Origin: RYN-122 sp963761655
Lineage (GTDB): Bacteria; Actinomycetota; Actinomycetes; Mycobacteriales; SCTD01
DNA length: 64,000 nucleotides
Reading direction: 5' to 3'
Assembly (NCBI GenBank): GCA_963761655.1
Contig: CAVXHI010000011.1
Location: forward strand, 1-64,000
The first letter of the stretch is position 1. Each line of letters starts with the position of its first letter. The position numbers and the translations under genes are program-made. The notes below the pieces were generated by a model. That model was not told the DNA's origin, searched no databases, and saw only the letters and a program-made list of their open reading frames with translations. Shown here in pieces: positions 41,679 through 50,163 of the stretch.

Positions 41679-44540
41679 ATGGCGCTGCCGCCCGACCCCG
41701 ACGTCCTGTCCGTCGTCCTGCCGCTGCAGGGCGACCCCGTGCCGCTGCTCGACGCCGTCGCCCTGCTCGTCGACCGGTGGCCCGCCCACGTGGACGCCCG
41801 GCTGGTCGTCCCGACGGCTCCGCTCAGCACGCGGGACCGGACCGTGCTGGCCAGGCTGGGCGACGACGCCGTGGTCGTGGAGCTGCCGACGGCGACGCCG
41901 GGCTACGGCGAGCTGGTCGTCGCGGGTGTCGACGAGGAACGGACGCTGGTCCTCGACCCGGCCCGGCTGCCCGGGACGGAGGACCTCCTGCTCCTCGCCG
42001 AGGGCCGGCCGGCCGCAGGTGGTGCCCTGCTGCGCGCGGCGGACTTCGCGACGCTCCCCGTCCTGGACGCCGCCGGCGACCTGCCCGGCCTCCAGGCCCT
42101 GCTCACGCTCCTGATGCCCGTCCCGGCGCCGGCCGCCGTGCCTGGTCGCCAGGTCCCCCGGCCCCCGCTCGACGTGGACCCGACCGGGACGCCGGACCTC
42201 GTGAGCGTCGTCCTGCCGGTAGGAGGCCCTCCGGAGGCGGTCCGGACGTGCGTCGAGGCCCTGCGCCGCAGCACCCGCAAGCCCTACGAGCTCGTCGCTG
42301 CCCTGCGGCCCTCGACCCCGACCGCGACCCGCGCCTGGCTGACCGGCCAGCGCGACGTCGTCGTCGTCGACGCGTCCGACGCCGAGGGGTACGCCGCTGC
42401 CTGCAACCGCGGCATCGCGGCGTCGTCCGGCGAGCACGTCGTCCTGCTGCAGGACGACGCCGTCGTGCCGCGCTTCTGGGTAGAGGGGCTGCTGCGCGCC
42501 CTGCAGGACGGTCCGCAGGTGGCGGCTGCCGGGCCTCGTGCGACCGGACTGCCCGGGCTGCAGCGCGCCGTCTCGCGTGACGTCGGGGACCTGCGGGACC
42601 TCCGCGCGAGCGCCGACGCCTGGCGGCGGCGGCACGCGGGGCGGACCCAGGAGGCCTCGAGCCTCGCCGGGGGCTGCCTGGCCGTGCGGCGCACGGCCCT
42701 CCGGCAGGTGGGCGGCCTCGACGAGAGCGTCCGGGGCTCGCTGCTCGCCCACGAGGACCTGGCTCAGCGCCTGATCGACTCAGGGGGGCGGTTGCGGGTC
42801 GCCGACGAGGTGCTCGTGCACCTGCCCGTGGCACCCGGCCTCGACGAGCCCGCGGCCGTCCTGGCCGCCGACCTGGCAGGACGTGGCCCCGGCGGGGAGG
42901 ACGGCGTCTTCGTGTCGGCCGCCCTGATCGTCAAGGACGAGCAGCGTGCCCTTCCCCTCTGCCTGGCAGCGCTGCGGCACGCCGTCGACGAGGTCGTGGT
43001 CTGCGACACCGGCAGCTCCGACCGGACCGTCGAGATCGCCGAGGCCTTCGGCGCCCGGGTGGTCAGCACTCCGTGGCGAGGCGACTTCGCCGCTGCGCGC
43101 AACCACGTGCTCGGACACTGCCGCGGCACGTGGGTCCTCAGTGTCGACGCCGACGAGCAGCTGCACCTCGAGCCCGACGTGGACCTGCGCCGCGCGCTGC
43201 GCCGTCTCCCTGCAGACGCAGCGACGGTGCCGGTCCGGTCGCGCACGAAGGCGGGCGAGGAGGCGCTGTACGAGCACCAGGCCGAGCGCCTGTTCCGGCG
43301 GGGAGACGTCAGCTGGACCGGCGCCGTCCACGAGACCCTGGTCAGCACGCAGACCGGTGCACCCCTGACCTACTCGGCGGTGACGTCAGGCCTGTGGCTC
43401 GACCACGACGGCTACCTCGAGCGGGTCCACCAGGAGCGGGACAAGACCCGGCGCAACCTCGTGCTCGCGGAGAAGGACCGGGCGGAGGCTGTCGCCTCGC
43501 CGGACTCCCGACGCACCTGGAAGACCGCCTACGAGCTCGCCCGCGCCCTCCCGCAGGACGACGACAACGCGGCTCGCGTCGAGGAGCTCCTGCTCGAGGC
43601 GCTGAGGGACGCTCCCCGCCAGGTGCTGCACCTGCGCGCGGACATGCTCGTCCGGCTGGCCGCCGTGCAGGCGGTCGCCGGGCGCCTCGCCGAGGCCGAG
43701 GAGTCGGCACGGGCCGCTGTCGCGGCGGGACCGGTCGTGCCCTCGGCAGTCCTCGTCCTCGGACAGGTCCTGGCCGCGCAGGACCGCTGGGACGAGGCGC
43801 TGGCAGTCCTGGACCTCCCCGTCCACGACGAGCCGGGGGCGGCGGTCCGTGACCGCACGGTGCAGGACGTGCAGCTCCCGACCCTGCGGGCACGCCTGCT
43901 CCACGTGTCGGGGCGTCCCGCCGAGGCCGCCGAGCTGCTCCTGCGCCTGGGGGCTGCGCACCCGACGGCCGTCGACTGGTCGTTGGCCTACGCCGTCCTG
44001 CGCACGCAGCCTGACGGGTCCGCGCTCCTGGCCGGCCTCGCGCAGCACGACCTCCCCGCGGCCCTGGCCGTGCTCGACCACCTCCCGGACGACGACCGGC
44101 GTGCCCTCCACGTGGCTCTCGCGGACCTCGGGCTGGACGCGGCGGCCCACAGCCCGGCGGCCCTGCTCGACGTCCAGCTCGACCGGGCCCTGGTCGGTCA
44201 CGACGACGCGGCCGTCGAGCAGGCGGCGCTCGCCCTGGAGGACCGGGACCCGGCGGCTGCCCTCGGCCTGTGGCAGCGGCTGCCGGAGACCGCCCGCGGA
44301 CGCGCCGCCATGGCGCGCTGCCTGCTGCAGCTGGGCCGCGTCGACGACGCCGTCGACGTCGTCGAGGGCCTGGACACGACGGCACTGGAGCCGGCCGACC
44401 TGCTCGTGGTCGCCGCGGTGGCCGGTGCGGCCGGTGACCGCGAGACCGCACGTGACCTGCTGCTGGGCCTGCGACAGGGGGCGGCTGAGCTCGACGAGCA
44501 GGTCGACGGCCTGGCTGAGGCGCTGGGACTGGCGGTGTGA
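41679..44540 (+). CDS. Large multi-domain glycosyltransferase with TPR-like repeats, candidate flagellin glycosyltransferase
   Basis: A 953-residue protein. Residues ~1-165 look like a decayed GT2 fold (VLSVVLPLQGDPVPLLDAV) without a clear DxD. Residues ~178-410 are a GT-A domain (DLVSVVLPVGGPPEAVRTCVEAL, LLQDDAVVP). Residues ~420-620 are a second GT2 domain (SAALIVKDEQRALPLCL, CDTGSSDRTVEIAEAFGA, LSVDADEQ). The remaining ~330 residues are helical TPR-like repeats. The location between flgL and two flagellin genes, and the GT2-TPR design seen in glycosyltransferases for flagellar or surface proteins, suggest it modifies flagellin; the sugar is unknown. Codons are slightly less GC-biased than in neighbours. 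ATG at 41679. Confidence 0.8.
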   Translation: MALPPDPDVLSVVLPLQGDPVPLLDAVALLVDRWPAHVDARLVVPTAPLSTRDRTVLARLGDDAVVVELPTATPGYGELVVAGVDEERTLVLDPARLPGTEDLLLLAEGRPAAGGALLRAADFATLPVLDAAGDLPGLQALLTLLMPVPAPAAVPGRQVPRPPLDVDPTGTPDLVSVVLPVGGPPEAVRTCVEALRRSTRKPYELVAALRPSTPTATRAWLTGQRDVVVVDASDAEGYAAACNRGIAASSGEHVVLLQDDAVVPRFWVEGLLRALQDGPQVAAAGPRATGLPGLQRAVSRDVGDLRDLRASADAWRRRHAGRTQEASSLAGGCLAVRRTALRQVGGLDESVRGSLLAHEDLAQRLIDSGGRLRVADEVLVHLPVAPGLDEPAAVLAADLAGRGPGGEDGVFVSAALIVKDEQRALPLCLAALRHAVDEVVVCDTGSSDRTVEIAEAFGARVVSTPWRGDFAAARNHVLGHCRGTWVLSVDADEQLHLEPDVDLRRALRRLPADAATVPVRSRTKAGEEALYEHQAERLFRRGDVSWTGAVHETLVSTQTGAPLTYSAVTSGLWLDHDGYLERVHQERDKTRRNLVLAEKDRAEAVASPDSRRTWKTAYELARALPQDDDNAARVEELLLEALRDAPRQVLHLRADMLVRLAAVQAVAGRLAEAEESARAAVAAGPVVPSAVLVLGQVLAAQDRWDEALAVLDLPVHDEPGAAVRDRTVQDVQLPTLRARLLHVSGRPAEAAELLLRLGAAHPTAVDWSLAYAVLRTQPDGSALLAGLAQHDLPAALAVLDHLPDDDRRALHVALADLGLDAAAHSPAALLDVQLDRALVGHDDAAVEQAALALEDRDPAAALGLWQRLPETARGRAAMARCLLQLGRVDDAVDVVEGLDTTALEPADLLVVAAVAGAAGDRETARDLLLGLRQGAAELDEQVDGLAEALGLAV

Positions 44541-44556
44541 CCGTCCACGAGGACCC

Positions 44557-44572
44557 CTACCCGACCGGGTAG
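44557..44572. promoter_or_regulatory. Candidate operator before the first flagellin, CTACCCGACCGGGTAG
   Basis: A 16-bp inverted repeat with 7-bp arms (CTACCCG and CGGGTAG) around AC. It lies 15 bp upstream of the promoter candidate at 44588 and is related to the palindrome before the second flagellin. Confidence 0.55.
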
Positions 44573-44587
44573 AAGGGCCCGCAAGGA

Positions 44588-44613
44588 CTACACCCGGCCG
44601 TGGAGGCCCCGAT
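44588..44613 (+). promoter_or_regulatory. Weak FliA-type promoter candidate for the first flagellin
   Basis: CTAC (44588-44591), 16 bases, then CCCGAT (44608-44613): the same spacing as the better elements, with changes in the -35 and in the first -10 base. It is 65 nt before the flagellin start. Confidence 0.5.
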
Positions 44614-44678
44614 ACAGGTCTTGCCTCGCAAGGACGTGAGGCGAACGACCAGCGAATCCCCAGGAAGGGGCCTCCACC

Positions 44679-45509
44679 ATGTCTCTGCGCGTCAACACCA
44701 ACGTCGCCGCCATGAACGCCTACCGCAACCTCACCACCACCGAGGGCGCGACCAACAAGTCGCTCGAGAAGCTGTCGAGCGGCCTGCGCATCAACCGGGC
44801 AGCGGACGACGCTGCCGGCCTGGTCAACAGCGAGGCGCTGCGCAGCCAGGTCGGCGGTCTGAAGGTCGCCACCCGCAACGCCCAGGACGGCATCTCGGTC
44901 GCGCAGACCGCAGAGGGCGCCCTGAACGAGGTCACCTCGATCCTGCAGCGCGTCCGTGACCTCACGGTGCAGAAGGCCAACGGGGGCGGCAACAGCAGCA
45001 CGGCCTCCGACGCCATCGACGCCGAGATCTCCACGCTCGCGGACGAGGTCGGGCGCATCGGCTCGACGAGCAAGTTCAACGGCCAGACGCTCCTGCAGGG
45101 CGGCTACACGGGCTCCTTCCAGGTCGGCGCGAACGAGGGCGAGAAGGTCACCCTCGCCATCGGCCTGGACCTGGACGACGTCAAGAAGGCCGTCCAGAGC
45201 GTGCTCACCACGCCGCCCTCCGGCGTGACCGCCTCCACCGCGGCCCTGACCGACATCGACACCCAGATCACGTCGGTGTCCTCCGCCCGCGGTGACCTCG
45301 GTGCGTTCCAGAACCGCATGGAGCACACCATCGCCAACCTGGGCGTGGCCGTGGAGAACCTGTCCGCGTCCGAGTCCCGCATCCGCGACACCGACATGGC
45401 CCAGGAGATGACCTCGTTCTCCAAGAGCCAGATCCTGTCGCAGGCCGGCACCGCGATGCTCGCGCAGGCCAACCAGAGCAGCCAGGGCGTGCTCAGCCTG
45501 CTCCGCTAG
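44679..45509 (+). CDS. fliC: Flagellin, first copy
   Basis: A 276-residue flagellin, short because it has the D0/D1 ends and only a small central region. N-terminal SLRVNTNVAAMNAYRNL and LEKLSSGLRINRAADDAAGL, and C-terminal SRIRDTDMAQEMTSF and MLAQANQSSQGVLSLLR are diagnostic. It is nearly identical in its middle to the second copy, differing mainly near residues 20-27, 200-205 and the C-terminal SFSKSQILSQ. The AGGAAGG ribosome binding site is strong. A hairpin follows the stop. Probably the major filament subunit and glycosylated by the neighbouring enzyme (inference). Confidence 0.97.
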   Translation: MSLRVNTNVAAMNAYRNLTTTEGATNKSLEKLSSGLRINRAADDAAGLVNSEALRSQVGGLKVATRNAQDGISVAQTAEGALNEVTSILQRVRDLTVQKANGGGNSSTASDAIDAEISTLADEVGRIGSTSKFNGQTLLQGGYTGSFQVGANEGEKVTLAIGLDLDDVKKAVQSVLTTPPSGVTASTAALTDIDTQITSVSSARGDLGAFQNRMEHTIANLGVAVENLSASESRIRDTDMAQEMTSFSKSQILSQAGTAMLAQANQSSQGVLSLLR

Positions 45510-45539
45510 GCACCACCGCGGCCCTGGTGCCGCAGCTCA

Positions 45540-45572
45540 GGAGGCCGGTCCCCACCCAGGGGGCCGGCCTCC
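45540..45572 (+). terminator. Hairpin after the first flagellin
   Basis: GGAGGCCGG (45540-45548) pairs with CCGGCCTCC (45564-45572), and the inner CCCC with GGGG. A smaller 7-bp hairpin GGCACCA/TGGTGCC (45509-45531) precedes it. Together they separate the two flagellin genes. Confidence 0.75.
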
Positions 45573-45580
45573 GGCGCGTT

Positions 45581-45594
45581 CACCCGATCGGGTG
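45581..45594. promoter_or_regulatory. Candidate operator CACCCGATCGGGTG before the second flagellin
   Basis: A perfect 14-bp palindrome ending just before the -35 part of the promoter candidate at 45596. It is the best copy of the ACCCGA(t/c/a)CGGG element found before several motility genes. Confidence 0.6.
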
Positions 45595-45595
45595 C

Positions 45596-45621
45596 CTCAA
45601 CGGTGACCGCTCCGCACCGAT
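45596..45621 (+). promoter_or_regulatory. FliA-type promoter candidate for the second flagellin
   Basis: CTCA (45596-45599), exactly 16 bases, then ACCGAT (45616-45621), identical in both boxes to the cheA promoter candidate. It is 69 nt before the start codon. Confidence 0.72.
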
Positions 45622-45689
45622 GAGGACTGTGCCCAGCACGGACGCCGGGCAGCACGATCTCGACCCCACTCCACGGACGGAGCTCCACC

Positions 45690-46523
45690 ATGTCTCTTCG
45701 CGTCAACACCAACATCGCCGCCATGAACTCCTACCGGAACCTCACGGCGACGGACAACGCCAGCAACAAGTCGCTCGAGAAGCTGTCGAGCGGCCTGCGC
45801 ATCAACCGGGCAGCGGACGACGCTGCCGGCCTGGTCAACAGCGAGGCGCTGCGCGCCCAGGTCGGCGGTCTGAAGGTCGCCACCCGCAACGCTCAGGACT
45901 CCATCTCGGTCGCCCAGACCGCAGAGGGCGCCCTGAACGAGGTCACCTCGATCCTGCAGCGCGTGCGTGACCTGAGTGTCCAGAAGGCCAACGGCGGTGG
46001 CAACAGCACGACGGCCTCCGACGCCATCGACGCCGAGATCTCCTCGCTCGCCGACGAGATCGGGCGCATCGGCGACACCGCCAAGTTCAACGGGCACACC
46101 CTCCTGCAGGGCGGCTACACGGGCTCCTTCCAGGTCGGCGCGAACGAGGGCGAGAAGGTCACCCTCGCCATCGGCCTCGACCTGGACGACGTCAAGAAGG
46201 CCGTCCAGAGCGTGCTCACCACGCCGCCCTCCGGCGTGACCGCCTCCACCGCGGCGCTGACCGACATCGACACCCAGATCACGTCGGTGTCCGGCGCCCG
46301 AGGCACCCTCGGTGCGTTCCAGAACCGCATGGAGCACACCATCGCCAACCTGGGCGTGGCCGTGGAGAACCTGTCCGCGTCCGAGTCCCGCATCCGCGAC
46401 ACCGACATGGCGATGGAGATGACGACGCAGTCGCGCAACTCCATCCTCGCTCAGGCCGGCACCGCGATGCTCGCCCAGGCGAACCAGAGCAGCCAGGGCG
46501 TCCTGAAGCTGCTGCAGGGCTAG
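45690..46523 (+). CDS. fliC: Flagellin, second copy
   Basis: A 277-residue flagellin paralogue in tandem with the first copy; residues ~28-245 differ by only a few positions at protein and DNA level. Differences cluster near the N-terminus (LTATDNASNKS), in TAKFNGHT, and at the C-terminus (AMEMTTQSRNSILAQ, VLKLLQG). It has a separate promoter and terminator, so the two can be expressed separately. The pattern suggests a recent duplication or gene conversion. Confidence 0.97.
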   Translation: MSLRVNTNIAAMNSYRNLTATDNASNKSLEKLSSGLRINRAADDAAGLVNSEALRAQVGGLKVATRNAQDSISVAQTAEGALNEVTSILQRVRDLSVQKANGGGNSTTASDAIDAEISSLADEIGRIGDTAKFNGHTLLQGGYTGSFQVGANEGEKVTLAIGLDLDDVKKAVQSVLTTPPSGVTASTAALTDIDTQITSVSGARGTLGAFQNRMEHTIANLGVAVENLSASESRIRDTDMAMEMTTQSRNSILAQAGTAMLAQANQSSQGVLKLLQG

Positions 46524-46562
46524 TCCCTCCCCGCTCTCCGCAGGGGGGCTCCCCTGCCGACA

Positions 46563-46596
46563 CCCGGTGAGGGCCGGTCCTCCGGCCCTCACCGGG
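46563..46596 (+). terminator. Perfect 15-bp hairpin after the second flagellin
   Basis: CCCGGTGAGGGCCGG (46563-46577) pairs perfectly with the segment 46582-46596 around the loop TCCT. It is the strongest terminator-like structure of the flagellar cluster and lies 40 nt after the flagellin stop. Confidence 0.85.
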
Positions 46597-46654
46597 CGCT
46601 CGGCGTCCCGCACGTCCCCGCACCACCACGCACGGCGACGGAAGGGCTGGTCCG

Positions 46655-48451
46655 ATGGGCTTCTCGCTCGGCGGTCTGGGCTCCGGCCTCGACACCACCT
46701 CCCTGGTCGCGCAGCTCATGCAGGCCGAGCGGACACCCGAGACCAAGATCACCGCCCGCAAGAACGCGGCCGCGGCGCAGGTGCGGGCCTGGACCGACCT
46801 CCGCACGAAGATGACAGCGCTGCGCACGACCGCCGAGGCGCTGCAGACCACCGGCAAGGCGCTCGGCGCCCGCACGCTGAGCAGCGACAAGGACGTCCTG
46901 TCCGCCAGCGCGCAGCCCGACGCCGCCACCGGGTCCTACCCGGTGACCGTCGAGCAGCTCGCGGTCGCCCAGCAGCAGAAGAAGTCCGGCCTCGGCCCGC
47001 TCTCGATGACGGTCGGCGCCGGGCGCAGCTACGTCCTCGCCGGCCCCGCCTGGGCCTCTCTCGACCTCTCCGGCGCCTCCGCCGGCACGCACGTCGTGCA
47101 GGTGACGCGCCCCTCGAGCGCCGCGACCGTCTACGGCACCCCGGCGCTCAGCCTGCCCACCGACCTGACGCTCGCCGTCGACGGTGGCCCGGCGACGACG
47201 CTCACCCTGCGCGGAACGCACGTCGACGACGACGACCTGCTCGCCGACCTGAACGGGCAGCTCGGCTCGGCGGCCACGGCGAGCATCGTCGGCGGCCGGC
47301 TGCAGATCCGCGCGGCCTCCGGAGGCAGCGCGCACAGCCTGCAGCTGGGCGGCGGTGCCGCCACCGCGCTCGCCCTCCCGACCGAGGTCGCGGCCGGCCA
47401 GGCCGCTCTGCTGCTCGTCGACGGCAGGAGCGAGACGGTCGAGCCGCAGCCCGCGGGCGCCGGTACCCGCACCCAGGTCCTCGGCACCTCCGGCATCACG
47501 ATGACCGTCGGGGCCGGCCTGGCCCTCGGGACCACCCGTGCCGCCGTGGCCGTCACCAGCGCCACCTCGACGCTCAGCGACCTCCAGTCGATGCTCAACA
47601 CGACCGGCAGCCCGGCCGCGGTCGCCGTCGTCGCCGAGGGCGCCACGAACACCCTCGTCATGAGCAGCACCGGCACCGGGACGGACGGCGTCCTGCACGT
47701 CGTCACCGACACCCCCGTGCTGCGGAGCCTGACGCAGACGCAGGAGGCCAAGGACGCCGTCGTGAAGGTCGCCGGCCTCACCGTCACCCGCAGCTCGAAC
47801 ACCCTCACCGACGTCCTGCCCGGCGTGACCCTGGACCTCCTGCACAAGCCGACCGACGGCCTGTCCCGCACGCTCACGGTCAGCCGGGACGCGACCGGCA
47901 CCCAGGCCAAGACGAGTGCTCTCGTCGAGAGCCTGAACACGCTGATCGGCGCGGTCGCGACGGCCACCAAGTACGACGTCGCGAGCAAGACCGGCGGGCC
48001 GCTCGTGGGGGACAGCACCGCACGCTCGCTGTCCTCGACGCTGTTCTCCAAGGCGGCGTCCGCGGCCGGCACCGCGTCGTTCCCGTCCCTGTCCGCGCTG
48101 GGCATCGAGACGACCCGGGACGGCCGCTTCCTGCTCAAGGCCGACGTGCTCGCGAAGGCGCTCGAGAAGGACCCGGACGGCGTCGCCAAGGTGGTGTCCG
48201 GCTTCGCCGACACGATCGCGCAGTACGCCAAGTCCGTCTCGGACACGGGCGGGCTCATGAGCACGCGCCGGGACGGCGCCCAGGCCGACGTCGACGCCCG
48301 CACGAAGCAGTTCGACGCCTTCGAGGTGCGGATGGTGGCCGTCGAGAAGCGCTACCGGGCGCAGTACACCGCGCTGGAGACCGCGATGGCCTCCCTGAAC
48401 AGCCAGTCCTCCGCGATGAGCCGGGCCCTGTCCAGCTCGAACAGCAACTAG
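46655..48451 (+). CDS. fliD: Flagellar filament capping protein FliD
   Basis: A 598-residue HAP2 that caps the filament and aids flagellin assembly. N-terminal SLGGLGSGLDTTSLVAQLMQAE and the coiled ITARKNAAAAQVRAWTDLRTKM are typical, the middle is Thr/Ser/Ala-rich beta structure, and the C-terminus RMVAVEKRYRAQYTALETAMASLNSQSS is the usual coiled coil. It starts downstream of the flagellin terminator, so it must have a promoter in 46597-46654, but none was recognised. Confidence 0.96.
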   Translation: MGFSLGGLGSGLDTTSLVAQLMQAERTPETKITARKNAAAAQVRAWTDLRTKMTALRTTAEALQTTGKALGARTLSSDKDVLSASAQPDAATGSYPVTVEQLAVAQQQKKSGLGPLSMTVGAGRSYVLAGPAWASLDLSGASAGTHVVQVTRPSSAATVYGTPALSLPTDLTLAVDGGPATTLTLRGTHVDDDDLLADLNGQLGSAATASIVGGRLQIRAASGGSAHSLQLGGGAATALALPTEVAAGQAALLLVDGRSETVEPQPAGAGTRTQVLGTSGITMTVGAGLALGTTRAAVAVTSATSTLSDLQSMLNTTGSPAAVAVVAEGATNTLVMSSTGTGTDGVLHVVTDTPVLRSLTQTQEAKDAVVKVAGLTVTRSSNTLTDVLPGVTLDLLHKPTDGLSRTLTVSRDATGTQAKTSALVESLNTLIGAVATATKYDVASKTGGPLVGDSTARSLSSTLFSKAASAAGTASFPSLSALGIETTRDGRFLLKADVLAKALEKDPDGVAKVVSGFADTIAQYAKSVSDTGGLMSTRRDGAQADVDARTKQFDAFEVRMVAVEKRYRAQYTALETAMASLNSQSSAMSRALSSSNSN

Positions 48452-48538
48452 CCCGACCGCTAAGCCCGACGGCCGCTCCGCCGATGGAGCAGGGGACCAC
48501 GGACGGTCCCCGACCCCGACGAGGAAGGACCCTCTCCC

Positions 48539-48928
48539 ATGACCCTCCCCACCAGCAGCGCCGCTGTCGCCGACCGGTACCTCACCGAGCGCGTGCTCAC
48601 GGCCAGCCCGGCAGAGCTCACCGCCATGCTCTTCGACGCGTGCGTCGGCGCCCTCAAGGCCGCTGCCCGCCTGCAGGAGGCCGGCGAGCACCCGCTGGCC
48701 GGCCAGCGTCTGCTCAAGGCGCAGGACATCGTCCTGGAGCTGCGCTCGACGCTGAACCCCGCGGCCGGTGACCTCACCGTCTCCCTCGACGCCCTCTACA
48801 CCTACGCCTACGGCCTGCTGGTCCGCGCGAACGTGCGCCGCGACCGGGCCGCCACGCTCGAGGCCCTCGAGCTCGTGCAGCCCCTCCAGGACGCCTGGCG
48901 CACCAGCTGCTGCACGCTCGCCGCCTGA
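48539..48928 (+). CDS. fliS: Flagellar export chaperone FliS
   Basis: A 129-residue helical chaperone that keeps flagellin unfolded for export. DRYLTERVLTASPAELTAMLFDACVGALK and the GLLVRANVRRDRAALE-like helix region fit FliS. It follows fliD by 87 nt with an AGGAAGG ribosome binding site and precedes a small gene by 13 nt. Confidence 0.92.
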   Translation: MTLPTSSAAVADRYLTERVLTASPAELTAMLFDACVGALKAAARLQEAGEHPLAGQRLLKAQDIVLELRSTLNPAAGDLTVSLDALYTYAYGLLVRANVRRDRAATLEALELVQPLQDAWRTSCCTLAA

Positions 48929-48941
48929 CCGGGAGCCCCGC

Positions 48942-49214
48942 ATGACCCCTGTCGCGACCGAGCCGCCTCCCGTCGTCCTGCCGTGGGCGGACCACCTCGA
49001 CGCGCTCGAGGAGTGGCTCCGCCGCACCCGCGACGCCGTCGAGGGGACCGCCCTGGACGGCCCGCCCGCGCTCGTGAGCAGCGCTGACGGCCCGCTCCCC
49101 GAGCACCTGCGCCTGCGGGCCGCCGTCGCCCTGCAGGAGCTGGAGCGGCTGCAGGCCCTGGGGCAGGAGCGGCGCCGCCAGCTCGACCGCGGCCAGGCCT
49201 ACTCCCGCTTCTAG
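48942..49214 (+). CDS. Small helical flagellar-cluster protein, possible FliT-like chaperone
   Basis: A 90-residue protein starting at ATG 48942, 13 nt after fliS. It contains helices (HLDALEEWLRRTRDAVEG; LRLRAAVALQELERLQALGQERRRQLDRG) and no recognised domain. The position after fliD-fliS is where many bacteria encode FliT, but sequence similarity is too low to name it. A 206-bp gap with an operator-like element separates it from flgB. Confidence 0.6.
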   Translation: MTPVATEPPPVVLPWADHLDALEEWLRRTRDAVEGTALDGPPALVSSADGPLPEHLRLRAAVALQELERLQALGQERRRQLDRGQAYSRF

Positions 49215-49236
49215 TCAGGGGTCCAGGCGGGGCACC

Positions 49237-49248
49237 ACCCGAACGGGC
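49237..49248. promoter_or_regulatory. Candidate operator ACCCGAACGGGC upstream of flgB
   Basis: Matches ACCCGATCGGGC at 11 of 12 positions, with arms CCCG and CGGG. It lies 170 bp before flgB in the 206-bp intergenic region. No CTCA-N16-RCCGAT element was found here, so the basal-body operon may use another promoter type. The rest of the region shows only a small hairpin around 49245-49271. Confidence 0.45.
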
Positions 49249-49420
49249 CAGATCTGGAGATGGCCCGCCGCGAGGCGACAGGAACGCCGGGCACAGCCCG
49301 AGACAACAGGCACACGGACGTACGGCCGCACCACCTCAGGGAAGAGCACCACGTACCTCTCGGCAGGAGCCGGAGGGACGCGGCGGCGCTTCCCTTCTCG
49401 CGTTCTACGGAGACCTGCTG

Positions 49421-49768
49421 ATGACCCTCTTCACCGATCGCACCCAGGGTGCGCTCGAGCGGGCGATGGACGGTGTGGCCCTGCGCCAGCGGGTCATGTC
49501 GCAGAACGTCGCCAACGCGATGACGCCGGGCTACCAGGCGCAGAAGGTCGAGTTCGAGGGCGCGCTGTCGGACGCGCTCCGCAGCGGCGAGTCCGCCCAG
49601 CAGGTCTCCCCCTCCGTGTCCGGCACCGGAGCGGCCTCCCGCGAGGACGGCAACAACGTCGAGCTCGAGACCGAGGCGACGGGCCTGATGCGCAACGGCC
49701 TGCAGTACGACGCGCTCGTGCAGGCGACCAGCTACCGGCTCGGCGTCCTGCGCGCGGCGGTGCGCTGA
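49421..49768 (+). CDS. flgB: Flagellar basal-body rod protein FlgB
   Basis: A 115-residue proximal rod protein. N-terminal ALERAMDGVALRQRVMSQNVANAMTPGYQAQKVEF carries the rod signature (N-x-A-N-x-x-T-x-G-Y) and the C-terminus LMRNGLQYDALVQATSYRLGVLRAAV is typical. It opens the long basal-body run; its stop shares one base with the flgC start (TGATG). Confidence 0.95.
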   Translation: MTLFTDRTQGALERAMDGVALRQRVMSQNVANAMTPGYQAQKVEFEGALSDALRSGESAQQVSPSVSGTGAASREDGNNVELETEATGLMRNGLQYDALVQATSYRLGVLRAAVR

Positions 49769-50163
49769 TGGGCATGTTCGGTGCGCTCGACGCCGCCAGC
49801 ACCGGTGTGGCCCTCGGCCGCACGTGGATGGACGCCACCTCCGACAACGTCGCGAACCTCAACACCGTCCGGCCCGCCGGCGAGCAGCCCTTCCGGGCCC
49901 GGCTCGTCGTGGCGCAGGCCAAGGAGGGCACCGAGGGCGTCGGCGTCGAGCGCCTCGCCGAGAAGGGCGGCGCGCCCGAGGTCGTGTACGACCCCGAGAA
50001 CCCGCTGGCCGACGCCGCCGGCTACGTCACCCGCCCCCAGGTCGACCTCACCGAGGAGATGACCAACATGATGATGGCCAGCCGGCTCTACCAGGCGAAC
50101 CTGTCGGTCATGCAGCAGGCCCGCGACAGCTACAAGGCCGCCCTCACGATCGGCCAGGCGTGA
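49768..50163 (+). CDS. flgC: Flagellar basal-body rod protein FlgC
   Basis: A 131-residue rod protein. FGALDAASTGVALGRTWMDATSDNVANLNT and the C-terminal EEMTNMMMASRLYQANLSVMQQARDSYKAAL are diagnostic. The internal VVYDPENPLADAAGYVTRPQVD is a family hallmark. The stop overlaps the fliE start (GTGA). Confidence 0.95.
   Translation: MGMFGALDAASTGVALGRTWMDATSDNVANLNTVRPAGEQPFRARLVVAQAKEGTEGVGVERLAEKGGAPEVVYDPENPLADAAGYVTRPQVDLTEEMTNMMMASRLYQANLSVMQQARDSYKAALTIGQA

Noticed and set aside
41679..44540. Start of the glycosyltransferase at the much earlier in-frame position 40818
   Set aside because: The extra part lies inside flgL in another frame and translates to Arg-rich nonsense; the conserved-looking protein begins at ATG 41679.
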